The notes: a model not told the origin generated them from the sequence alone. A stretch of 7,896 nt of DNA from an uncultured Actinomyces sp. (GCA_902373545.1 CABKMZ010000089.1:1-7896), one strand, 5' to 3'; positions 1-6,062 are shown, numbered from the stretch's first letter. Program-made: numbers and translations.

Positions 1-3000
1 CGTCGCAACCAGCTGCTCATGGACATGTCCTCCGAGCTGGGCCTGAACTCCATCGACGGCGCCGGCGAGGCCGACGTGGCCACGCTGTCCGCCACGGTCG
101 ACAAGGCCGCCAAGGGCTACAAGCCCTTCGGTCCGGTCCTGGCCGAGGCCGTCAAGGAGCGCACCCGCAAGCTGTTCGGAGCCGCCGGCGTCAAGGCGAA
201 TCGTATCTCCGAGCGCGTCACGGGCACGTGGCAGCTGGGCGCCGGTTGGGCCCAGCACGTCACCGCCGAGATCGTCCTGGGCACCCGCGAGGGCGCCTCG
301 ACCCGCGACGGTGACCTGGCGACCCTGCCCATGGACGCCCCGACGAACGCCGCAGGCGTCGATGCCCTCATCGACGCGGCCGTGGCCGCCGTCGCGGCCC
401 GCGAAGGTATCGCCGTGTCCCTGCCCAGCGCCGGCGGTTCCGCTGGCGGCAGCGTGGTCGACTCGGCCGCTCTCGACGCTTACGCCTCCTCCGTAACGGG
501 CGAGGACGGCGTCCTGGCCAAGATCGCTCGTACGATCCTGTCCGACCTGGGCCTGAACGCTCCTGCCTCCGAGGATGAAGAGAGCAACGACGACGCGCGC
601 GTCATCGACGCCGTCGCCGCCGAGCTCGGTTCGGGCTGGGTTGACCTGGTCGAGCCTCGCTTCGACGCCGCCCGCGCGGTCCTCCTCGACGACCGCTGGG
701 CCTCCGCCCGTGAGGACGTCGCCCGCTACGTCGCCGAAGGCACGCTCGCCGAGGGCGCGTCCTTCGTGGGCACCGGCCGCGCCGTGGCCGACCAGGCCTC
801 GTACTGGGCGAACCGCCTGCGCACCGAGGGCGACGCGGATCGCGCCGCTCGCCTCGAGCAGATCGCTGCCGACGCCCTCTCCTCCTCCGAGGAGCTGCCC
901 TACGCGAACGACGTCGCCGTGGTCACCGGCATGACCCCCGCCTCCATCGGTGGCGCGGTCGTGGGCGGCCTGCTCGCCGGTGGCGCGACCGTCATCGCGA
1001 CCTCCTCGTCGATCTCGGCCTCCCGCCTGGCCTTCGCCAAGGAGCTGTACCGCACGCACGCCGCGGGCGGCGCGAAGCTGTGGCTGGTTCCCGCGAACCT
1101 GGCCTCCTACCGCGACGTGGACGCGCTCGTGGAGTGGATCGGCACCGAGCAGACCAAGTCCGTGGGCGCCGACGTCAAGGTGACCAAGGAAGCCCTGGTC
1201 CCCACGCTGTTCTACCCCTTCGCGGCTCCGCGCGTCTCCGGCACGCTGGCTGACGCTGGCCCGGTCTCGGAGAACCAGATGCGCCTGCTGCTGTGGAGCG
1301 TCGAGCGTTCCATCGCTGGCCTGTGCGCGATCGGTTCCGACACCCACGCCGACCACCGCCTGCACGTCGTGCTGCCCGGCTCCCCCAACCGCGGCATCTT
1401 CGGCGGCGACGGCGCATATGCCGAGGCCAAGGCCTCCTTCGACGCGATCGCGACCCGTTGGGCCGCCGAGCCGATCTGGGGTTCGCGCGTGTCGATCGCT
1501 CACCCGCGTATCGGTTGGGTGCGCGGCACCGGCCTCATGGGCGGCAACGACCCGATGGTCGCCGCCGTCGAGGCCGCGGGCGTTCGCACCTGGTCGACCG
1601 AGGAGATGGCGCAGCAGCTGCTGAAGCTGTCGAGCGCCGAGGTTCGCGCTCAGGCTGCCACCGCTCCTGTGGACGCCGACCTGACCGGTGGCCTGGACTC
1701 CTCCATCGACCTGCGCGCGCTGCGCGCCCAGGTGGAGGTCGCGGCCCCCGAGACTGAAGCCACCGAGCCGGTCGCGACCGTCTCCGCGCTGCCCTCGCCC
1801 TCGCAGGTTGCCGTCCCCCACGTCGACCCGTCGCAGTGGGGCAACACCACCGCGTCGTTGGCCGACACGGTCGTCATCGTCGGTCACGGCGAGGTCGGCC
1901 CGTGGGGCAGCGCTCGTACCCGCGTCCAGGCTGAGCTCGGTATCCACACCGACGGAAGCGTCGAGCTCACCCCCGCGGGCGTGCTCGAGCTGGCGTGGAT
2001 GACTGGTCTGCTGACCTGGTCGGACACCCCGGTGGGCGGCTGGTACGACAAGGACGACCAGCTGGTGCCCGAGTCGGAGATCTTTGATCGCTACCGCGAC
2101 GAGGTCGTGGCCCGCTCCGGCGTGCGCTTCTTCCACGACGACGGCCCGCTGCACGACGGCTACACGCCCGAGTCCGCGATGGTCTTCCTGGACCGCGACA
2201 TCACGTTCACGGTCGAGGACGAGGCCGAGGCCCGCTCCTACGCCGAGGCCGACCCGCAGTTCACCGTGGTCGAGCAGACCGCGTTCGGTGAGTGGCAGGT
2301 GACCCGCAAGTCCGGCGCCCAGGTGCGCGTGCCGCGTCGCGCGACCCTCAACCGCCGCATCGGCGGCCTGTTCCCGACGGACTTCGACCCGGCGCGCTGG
2401 GGTATCCCGGCCTCCATGCTGGACTCGATCGACCCGATCGCCGCGTGGAACCTGGTCTCCGCTGTCGACGCCTTTGTCTCCGCTGGCTTTAGCCCGGCCG
2501 AGCTGCTGCGCGTCGTCCACCCGGCGACCGTCGCCTCCACGCAGGGCACCGGCTTCGGCGGCATGCGCTCGATGCACAAGCTGTTCGTCGACCGCTTCCT
2601 GGGCGAGGAATACCCGCAGGACATCCTGCAGGAGACCCTGCCCAACGTGGTCGCGGCCCACACCATGCAGTCCTACGTGGGCGGCTACGGCTCGATGATC
2701 AACCCGGTCGGCGCCTGCGCGACCGCGGCTGTGTCCATCGAGGAGGGCCTGGACAAGATCAAGGCCGGAAAGGCCGACTTCGTCGTGGCCGGCGCCATCG
2801 ACGACATCCAGGTCGAGTCCATCGTGGGCTTCGGCGCGATGAACGCGACGGCGAACTCGAACGAGCTGCTCGCTCGCGGCATCTCCTCGCGCTTCGTCTC
2901 GCGCGCCAACGACCGTCGCCGCGGCGGCTTCGTCGAGGCGCAGGGCGGCGGCACCGTGCTGCTGACCCGCGGCTCGATCGCCCTGGAGATGGGTCTGCCG

Positions 3001-3810
3001 GTCCTGGCTGTCGTGGCACACGCGCAGACCTTCAGCGACGGCGCGCACACCTCGATCCCGGCCCCCGGCCTGGGTGCCCTCGCGGTGGCGCGCGGCGGAG
3101 CCGACTCGGTCATCGCCCGCAACCTCGCCGAGCTCGGCGTGGGCATCGACGACGTGGCCTTCGTGTCCAAGCACGACACGTCCACGAACGCCAACGACCC
3201 CAACGAGTCGGACCTGCACACCCGCGTCGGCAAGGCGCTGGGCCGCACCCCCGGTAACCCGCTGCTCGTCATCTCGCAGAAGACCCTCACGGGTCACGCG
3301 AAGGGTGGCGCCTGCGTGTTCCAGGTCGGCGGCATCATCGACGTGTTCCGCACGGGCCTGATCCCCGCGAACGTCGCGCTGGATTGCGTCGACGACGCGA
3401 TGGAGCAGTACGGCCCGCTCGTGTGGCTGCGTTCCCCGCTCAACCTGTCCTCGCGTGGACCGGTGCGCGCGGCGTTCGCGACCTCGCTCGGCTTCGGCCA
3501 CGTCTCCGGCTTCCTGGCGCTGGTTAACCCGGCCGCCTTCGAGGCGATCGTGGAGCGCGAGGTCGGACGTGAGCGCCTCGAGGCGTGGCGCGCAGCGTCG
3601 GATCGCCGACTGCGCAACGGCCAGCGTCACATCGAGATGGGCATGCTGGGCCACGCCCCGCTGTTCACCTCGGTGGAGGGCCGCCGCCTGCCCGACGACC
3701 CGGCCGCCGGCGTCGCGGGTGACGCACACGAGGTCGAGGCCGCGATCCTGCTGGATCCGAACGCTCGCCTGGGCGAGGACGGCTTCTACCACCTGCCGGA
3801 AGGCAAGTGA
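1..3810 (+). CDS. fas: Type I fatty acid synthase, C-terminal part (ACP remnant, ketoreductase, ketosynthase); 5' end outside window
   Basis: Multifunctional cytosolic enzyme making long-chain acyl-CoAs by iterative condensation. The open frame runs from base 1 to TGA at 3808, giving 1269 residues; full family members are about 3000. The first residues (RRNQLL, then ELGLNSIDG) match the ACP segment just after the phosphopantetheine serine, so that serine should lie one or two codons left of the window (inference). The ketoreductase starts near 900: the nucleotide-binding TGMTPASIG is at 925-951 and the catalytic YxxxK has Tyr 1417-1419 and Lys 1429-1431. It is followed by IGWVRGTGLMGGND, typical of FAS-I. 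A Pro/Ala/Glu-rich linker covers about 1735-1860. The ketosynthase covers about 1870-3540: Cys 2716-2718 in GACATAA, His 3172-3174 in KHDTSTNANDPNES, His 3295-3297 and Lys 3301-3303 in LTGHAKG. All catalytic residues are present and no frameshift is seen. Architecture and motifs match mycobacterial Fas closely, as far as memory allows. Confidence 0.96.
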   Translation, partial: RRNQLLMDMSSELGLNSIDGAGEADVATLSATVDKAAKGYKPFGPVLAEAVKERTRKLFGAAGVKANRISERVTGTWQLGAGWAQHVTAEIVLGTREGASTRDGDLATLPMDAPTNAAGVDALIDAAVAAVAAREGIAVSLPSAGGSAGGSVVDSAALDAYASSVTGEDGVLAKIARTILSDLGLNAPASEDEESNDDARVIDAVAAELGSGWVDLVEPRFDAARAVLLDDRWASAREDVARYVAEGTLAEGASFVGTGRAVADQASYWANRLRTEGDADRAARLEQIAADALSSSEELPYANDVAVVTGMTPASIGGAVVGGLLAGGATVIATSSSISASRLAFAKELYRTHAAGGAKLWLVPANLASYRDVDALVEWIGTEQTKSVGADVKVTKEALVPTLFYPFAAPRVSGTLADAGPVSENQMRLLLWSVERSIAGLCAIGSDTHADHRLHVVLPGSPNRGIFGGDGAYAEAKASFDAIATRWAAEPIWGSRVSIAHPRIGWVRGTGLMGGNDPMVAAVEAAGVRTWSTEEMAQQLLKLSSAEVRAQAATAPVDADLTGGLDSSIDLRALRAQVEVAAPETEATEPVATVSALPSPSQVAVPHVDPSQWGNTTASLADTVVIVGHGEVGPWGSARTRVQAELGIHTDGSVELTPAGVLELAWMTGLLTWSDTPVGGWYDKDDQLVPESEIFDRYRDEVVARSGVRFFHDDGPLHDGYTPESAMVFLDRDITFTVEDEAEARSYAEADPQFTVVEQTAFGEWQVTRKSGAQVRVPRRATLNRRIGGLFPTDFDPARWGIPASMLDSIDPIAAWNLVSAVDAFVSAGFSPAELLRVVHPATVASTQGTGFGGMRSMHKLFVDRFLGEEYPQDILQETLPNVVAAHTMQSYVGGYGSMINPVGACATAAVSIEEGLDKIKAGKADFVVAGAIDDIQVESIVGFGAMNATANSNELLARGISSRFVSRANDRRRGGFVEAQGGGTVLLTRGSIALEMGLPVLAVVAHAQTFSDGAHTSIPAPGLGALAVARGGADSVIARNLAELGVGIDDVAFVSKHDTSTNANDPNESDLHTRVGKALGRTPGNPLLVISQKTLTGHAKGGACVFQVGGIIDVFRTGLIPANVALDCVDDAMEQYGPLVWLRSPLNLSSRGPVRAAFATSLGFGHVSGFLALVNPAAFEAIVEREVGRERLEAWRAASDRRLRNGQRHIEMGMLGHAPLFTSVEGRRLPDDPAAGVAGDAHEVEAAILLDPNARLGEDGFYHLPEGK
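3798..3803 (+). promoter_or_regulatory. acpS ribosome binding site inside the end of fas
   Basis: GGAAGG lies 10 nt before the acpS ATG and overlaps the last fas codons. No promoter-like gap exists between fas and acpS, so this site supports translation of acpS from the fas transcript. Confidence 0.6.
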
Positions 3811-3813
3811 GCG

Positions 3814-4278
3814 ATGCGCGGGCTCGGCGTTGACCTGGTGTCCCTCCCTGAGTTTGCCGCTCAGGTGAGGGAGCCGGGGTCGGCCTTCCTGACGGGCGTG
3901 CTCACGCCCAGGGAGGCCCGCCGGGTCCGCGCCCGCGCCGCCGCCACCTCAGGTACGCAGCCCGGTTCCGCCCGCTATGACGAGGCCGTGGCCCGTCACG
4001 CGGGCGGGTCGTGGGCCGCGAAGGAGGCCTTCATTAAGGCCTGGTCGTGCGCCCTCTTCGGACACCCTCCCTTCATCGGCGGCGACGAGGTCGACTGGCG
4101 CGAGATCGAGGTGATCCACGACGAGTGGAACCGCCCCGCGATCGCGCTGCATGGCCGCGTGGCCGCCGCCTGCGAGGAATCGCTCGGCCCTTCCTCATCG
4201 TGGAAGGTCCTCGTGTCGATCAGCCACGACGGGCCCAGCGCCATCGCGCAGGTCGCGATCGTGGGCGCGACGGCCTAA
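3814..4278 (+). CDS. acpS: Holo-[acyl-carrier-protein] synthase (4'-phosphopantetheinyl transferase)
   Basis: Transfers 4'-phosphopantetheine from CoA to the carrier-domain serine, here presumably that of the FAS encoded just upstream. The 154-residue product has the three AcpS signatures: GVDLVSLPEFA (metal-binding Asp7), WAAKEAFIKAW (residues 67-77, with Lys70 and Glu71), and SISHDG (135-140). Small AcpS enzymes are usually about 120-130 residues and trimeric. The extra length here is an Ala/Ser/Gly-rich insertion around residues 41-65, before the WAAKEA helix; similar loops occur in other actinobacterial members. The ATG is 3 nt after the fas stop and has a GGAAGG 10 nt upstream, so I chose it. 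The fas-acpS adjacency is also seen in Mycobacterium (established knowledge). The stop codon overlaps the end of the convergent ssb gene, leaving no room for a terminator between them. Confidence 0.95.
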   Translation: MRGLGVDLVSLPEFAAQVREPGSAFLTGVLTPREARRVRARAAATSGTQPGSARYDEAVARHAGGSWAAKEAFIKAWSCALFGHPPFIGGDEVDWREIEVIHDEWNRPAIALHGRVAAACEESLGPSSSWKVLVSISHDGPSAIAQVAIVGATA

Positions 4279-5111
4279 CAGTCGTCCGATTCGTCGAGCT
4301 CCGGCGCGTCAGTCTCCGGGGACGGAGCCTGCCCATCGGGCACGATCGGTTGCGCGGTCTCGTCCGGTGAGCGCCGGGAGAGACCAACAGCCGAATAATC
4401 AAAGCGCGACAGCGCATGGACTCGCGGGTCCGAGGAATGTTCCTCGGACCCGTCGTGTATCTGCGTGCACTGCCGCTCCGACGGCTCGACGGCGGCCGCG
4501 GGCTCAACCTGGCGAGCCACATCCCCACAGCCGTCGTGCGTCGCATCCCCGTCGGGGCACCGCAGCTCCGAGCCCGCACCCTGCGCGCCCTGCGCGCCCT
4601 GCGCGCCAGCTTCGGCCAGGGCCGAGGGGGCGTCGAACCCCGCCACCCCCACCGGGTGTGAATCGCACGCGGGCTGGGCCGGCCTCGTCGAGAAAGGATC
4701 ATCCGGGTGCCCGCCGGGAGGCTCCTCACTCGACTGCGCGCCGTTCTTCGTGAACTTGGAGCGTCCCCGAGCGATGTCGTGGCCGACCGCGCTGGCCCGA
4801 AACACAATCGAGGAGCGGATCTGCCCGTTGCCATCCACCCACGCGTTGGGCACCGGCCGGGCGACCACGATGACCGGTTCGCCCTTGTGGCAGCACTCAA
4901 AGACATTTTTAGCCAGCGTCTCCCACGTCTCAATCGTGTACCAGTAGGCCCCGTCCTCGACGTAGGAAGCGTTACCCGTGCGCGCATCGGTCGCGAAACG
5001 CCAGCGGGGAATCGCGAGGCGGAAGGTTGTCACGCACGTGTCGCCCCTGACTTTCTTCATCGACGGATCAGAGCCGATGCGTCCTTTGAGGGTCGTCGAG
5101 ATGTCCTGCAT
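4275..5111 (-). CDS. ssb: Single-stranded DNA-binding protein paralogue (SsbB-like) with a long non-canonical C-terminal tail
   Basis: Binds single-stranded DNA in replication, recombination or repair. Residues 1 to about 115 form the OB-fold: KGRIGSD near the N-terminus, TTFRLAIPRWR, then WYTIETWETLAKNV, KGEPVIVVARP and the family-typical AVGHDIARGRSKF (residues 108-120). It resembles the second actinobacterial SSB (SsbB type) more than the rpsF-linked essential SsbA, and no ribosomal protein gene is adjacent. About 160 residues of Pro/Ala/Gly/Asp-rich tail follow, with three GAQ repeats and five cysteines. The last residues are acidic (ELDESDDC), but the usual Asp-Asp-Ile-Pro-Phe tip that recruits partner proteins is absent. 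Two adjacent ATGs (5114 and 5111) are possible; 5111 has the better 8-nt spacing from GGAAAGGA. An upstream ATG at 5144 would place the RBS inside the gene and is unlikely. Third codon positions in the tail are less G/C-biased than in fas. Family confidence is high; paralogue role is inferred. Confidence 0.88.
   Translation of the reverse strand: MQDISTTLKGRIGSDPSMKKVRGDTCVTTFRLAIPRWRFATDARTGNASYVEDGAYWYTIETWETLAKNVFECCHKGEPVIVVARPVPNAWVDGNGQIRSSIVFRASAVGHDIARGRSKFTKNGAQSSEEPPGGHPDDPFSTRPAQPACDSHPVGVAGFDAPSALAEAGAQGAQGAQGAGSELRCPDGDATHDGCGDVARQVEPAAAVEPSERQCTQIHDGSEEHSSDPRVHALSRFDYSAVGLSRRSPDETAQPIVPDGQAPSPETDAPELDESDDC
4356..4385. repeat. Imperfect inverted repeat in the ssb tail, downstream of acpS
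   Basis: Arms GGTCTC (4356-4361) and GAGACC (4380-4385) pair perfectly. The stem continues inward through TCCGG/CCGG with single-base bulges, leaving a loop of about 6 nt. It lies 78 nt past the acpS stop on the plus strand, and within codons for the last part of the SSB tail on the minus strand. No T-run follows on either strand, so it is not a standard intrinsic terminator. Confidence 0.5.
4425..4452. repeat. Perfect 12-bp inverted repeat with 4-nt loop, inside the ssb tail
   Basis: CGGGTCCGAGGA at 4425-4436 is exactly complementary to TCCTCGGACCCG at 4441-4452, with ATGT between them (A and T could pair as well). It would form a very stable hairpin in either transcript. It encodes part of the SSB tail (around DGSEEHSSDPR) on the minus strand and lies 146 nt past the acpS stop on the plus strand. 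No T-run follows on either strand. It may limit readthrough from acpS or shape the ssb mRNA; the function is unknown. Confidence 0.75.
4581..4607. repeat. Three perfect tandem copies of a 9-bp unit in ssb
   Basis: CTGCGCGCC is repeated three times without a mismatch (4581, 4590, 4599). On the coding minus strand it gives Gly-Ala-Gln three times. The unit is a multiple of three, so copy-number change would lengthen or shorten the SSB tail without a frameshift. This fits a flexible linker tolerant of length change. Confidence 0.85.
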
Positions 5112-5119
5112 CATTGCAT

Positions 5120-5127
5120 TCCTTTCC
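5120..5127 (-). promoter_or_regulatory. ssb ribosome binding site
   Basis: On the minus strand GGAAAGGA precedes two in-frame ATGs, with 5 nt to the one at 5114 and 8 nt to the one at 5111. The 8-nt spacing favours the second. The site decides against the longer reading frame that begins at 5144. Confidence 0.7.
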
Positions 5128-5131
5128 GATA

Positions 5132-5155
5132 GTGCCCGGCACATGCCGGATGCAC
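5132..5155. promoter_or_regulatory. Palindrome in the ssb leader (possible operator or 5' UTR hairpin)
   Basis: CCGGCA (5136-5141) and TGCCGG (5144-5149) are separated by 2 nt. The outer arms GTGC (5132-5135) and GCAC (5152-5155) also pair, with a 2-nt bulge on one side. The element sits immediately upstream of the ssb RBS, where a repressor or an RNA hairpin could affect ssb expression. I cannot place the -10 element of the ssb promoter with confidence, so DNA-level and RNA-level roles are both open. Confidence 0.4.
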
Positions 5156-5203
5156 CCAGGAAACGCCCTCACTCCCCCGACCTTCAAGCGCGAGAAGCAC
5201 TCC

Positions 5204-5270
5204 TGTGGACAGCGGCGGACACGAACACTGCCCTGTGGATAGGCCCCGACGCGAACGCCCCTGTGGACAG
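5204..5270 (-). promoter_or_regulatory. Cluster of three DnaA-box-like 9-mers upstream of ssb
   Basis: Read on the minus strand, CTGTCCACA occurs at 5262-5270 and 5204-5212, and CTATCCACA at 5234-5242. Each differs only at the first base from a known DnaA box (TTGTCCACA of high-GC actinobacteria, TTATCCACA of E. coli). All three point the same way, start 30 and 28 nt apart, and are followed by partly similar sequence (a shared CGAAC), so the region is a degenerate repeat of about 29 nt. It lies 93-159 nt upstream of the ssb start and is not in a recognised gene. DnaA binding is an inference from sequence match only. Confidence 0.45.
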
Positions 5271-5292
5271 CGACTCCCCCGACGGGCACGCC

Positions 5293-5324
5293 AAAGGCGG
5301 CACCCCACCGGGGATGCCGCCTTT
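5293..5324 (-). terminator. Rho-independent-type terminator of orn
   Basis: AAAGGCGGCA (5293-5302) pairs with TGCCGCCTTT (5315-5324), and three more C-G pairs form inside around a 4-nt loop. The one internal mismatch (C with A on the plus strand) becomes a G-U wobble in the minus-strand RNA, giving an unbroken 14-bp stem only for the orn transcript. The stem ends in three U residues, which is short but typical for high-GC bacteria. It begins 10 nt after the orn stop codon. Confidence 0.75.
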
Positions 5325-5334
5325 CGCGAAGGGG

Positions 5335-5982
5335 TCAGGCCTCGGGCTCGGCGCCGATGGCCGGAATGCCCAGGGCAACGACCTCGCGAGCCACCTCGCG
5401 GGCGCGCTCCGTCGTCACCGGCTCAGCCGGGAACAGCACGCGGCGATAGTACTCCAGCTCCTGAATGGACTCCAGGATGTCGGCCAGCGCGCGGTGCCCA
5501 CCGTGCTTGTCGGGGGACTCGGTGAAGGCCGCACGATACCAGCGCTTGGCCAGCTCCTTGATGGAGGACACGTCCACGAGGCGGTAGTGCAGATGCTCGA
5601 CGACGGAGGGCATGTTGGCTTCCAGGAACATCTTGTCGGTTCCCACCGAGTTGCCGGCGAGCAGCGCCTTGCCCTCCTGGGGCACGAAGCGCTTGATGTA
5701 GGACAGGACCTGCTCGGTGGCTTCCTCCATCGAGACGGCGGATGTCTCCAGGTCCTCCAGCAGCCCGGAGGAGGTGTGCATGTTGCGCACAAAGTCGTTC
5801 ATGTTCTCTAGCGCACCCGCGGGTGGGGTGATGAGAACATCCATGCCGGGATCGACGATTCGCAGGTCGCCGTCGGTGACGACGACCGCAACTTCGATGA
5901 GGGCGTCACGCTCGACGTCCAGGCCGGTCATTTCGCAGTCGATCCAGACCAGGGGATCTTTCAGAGTTTTCACGCTCCCCAT
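5335..5982 (-). CDS. orn: Oligoribonuclease (3'-5' exoribonuclease of the DEDDh family)
   Basis: Degrades 2-5 nt RNA fragments, and pGpG from cyclic-di-GMP breakdown, to mononucleotides in the cytosol. The 215-residue product has the full DEDDh set: WIDCEMTGLD with Asp15 and Glu17, NSVGTDKMFL with Asp116, LHYRLVDVSSIKELAKRW (Tyr133), and HGGHRALADILESI with His163 and Asp168. E. coli Orn is 181 residues; the extra length here is a charged C-terminal extension (about 185-215), common in actinobacterial members. I chose ATG at 5982 because it gives the usual short lead into VWIDCEMTG. The frame is open further upstream to 6021, but those residues look unlike the family. No clear Shine-Dalgarno precedes 5982, so translation may be leaderless or from a very short leader. 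The gene is divergent from ilvA, 85 nt apart, and ends in its own terminator. Confidence 0.96.
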   Translation of the reverse strand: MGSVKTLKDPLVWIDCEMTGLDVERDALIEVAVVVTDGDLRIVDPGMDVLITPPAGALENMNDFVRNMHTSSGLLEDLETSAVSMEEATEQVLSYIKRFVPQEGKALLAGNSVGTDKMFLEANMPSVVEHLHYRLVDVSSIKELAKRWYRAAFTESPDKHGGHRALADILESIQELEYYRRVLFPAEPVTTERAREVAREVVALGIPAIGAEPEA

Positions 5983-6014
5983 GGTAGTGCGCGACTCGTC
6001 ATACGGTTGGGTGG

Positions 6015-6034
6015 GTCGCACCGGCGGTGGCGAC
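6015..6034. promoter_or_regulatory. Near-palindrome between divergent orn and ilvA (possible operator)
   Basis: GTCGCACCG (6015-6023) and CGGTGGCGAC (6025-6034) are complementary around a central G, except for one extra base in the right arm. The inner CACCG-G-CGGTG is perfect. It sits just upstream of the ilvA -10-like hexamer and in the upstream region of orn, a usual place for a shared operator. No regulator can be assigned from sequence. Confidence 0.4.
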
Positions 6035-6037
6035 TAC

Positions 6038-6043
6038 TACACT
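6038..6043 (+). promoter_or_regulatory. Probable -10 element of the ilvA promoter
   Basis: TACACT fits the TAnnnT pattern of housekeeping sigma promoters in high-GC actinobacteria. It would place transcription start near 6050, giving an ilvA leader of roughly 18 nt. No good -35 is seen at the expected distance. A leader this short leaves no room for a leader peptide attenuator or T-box. Confidence 0.4.
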
Positions 6044-6054
6044 GGAGGGGTATT

Positions 6055-6062
6055 GGAAGGAG
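6055..6062 (+). promoter_or_regulatory. Strong ribosome binding site of ilvA
   Basis: GGAAGGAG ends 5 nt before ATG at 6068 and is a near-ideal Shine-Dalgarno. It fixes the ilvA start: the reading frame is open back to 5717, but that stretch is antisense to orn and is not coding. Confidence 0.85.

Noticed and set aside
2685..3290. Open frame of 201 codons on the minus strand opposite the fas ketosynthase
   Set aside because: Typical antisense frame in high-GC coding DNA; the plus strand carries all ketosynthase catalytic motifs.
5221..5260. LexA/SOS box upstream of ssb (CGAAC half-sites)
   Set aside because: Only GAAC half-sites are present; no GTTC at the required 4-nt spacing.
5145..5334. 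CRISPR-like array from the three repeated CTGTGGA units
   Set aside because: Only three short units with degenerate flanks, no constant repeat of usual length, no unique spacers of even size and no cas genes. DnaA-box-like sites explain it better.
5145..5334. tRNA or small structured RNA gene next to orn, as found near orn in some actinobacteria
   Set aside because: No acceptor stem, T-loop or anticodon arm could be traced on either strand.
4978..5811. Plus-strand open frame spanning ssb start, the intergenic region and orn
   Set aside because: It runs antisense through two confident genes and across the orn terminator, with no RBS and no family features.
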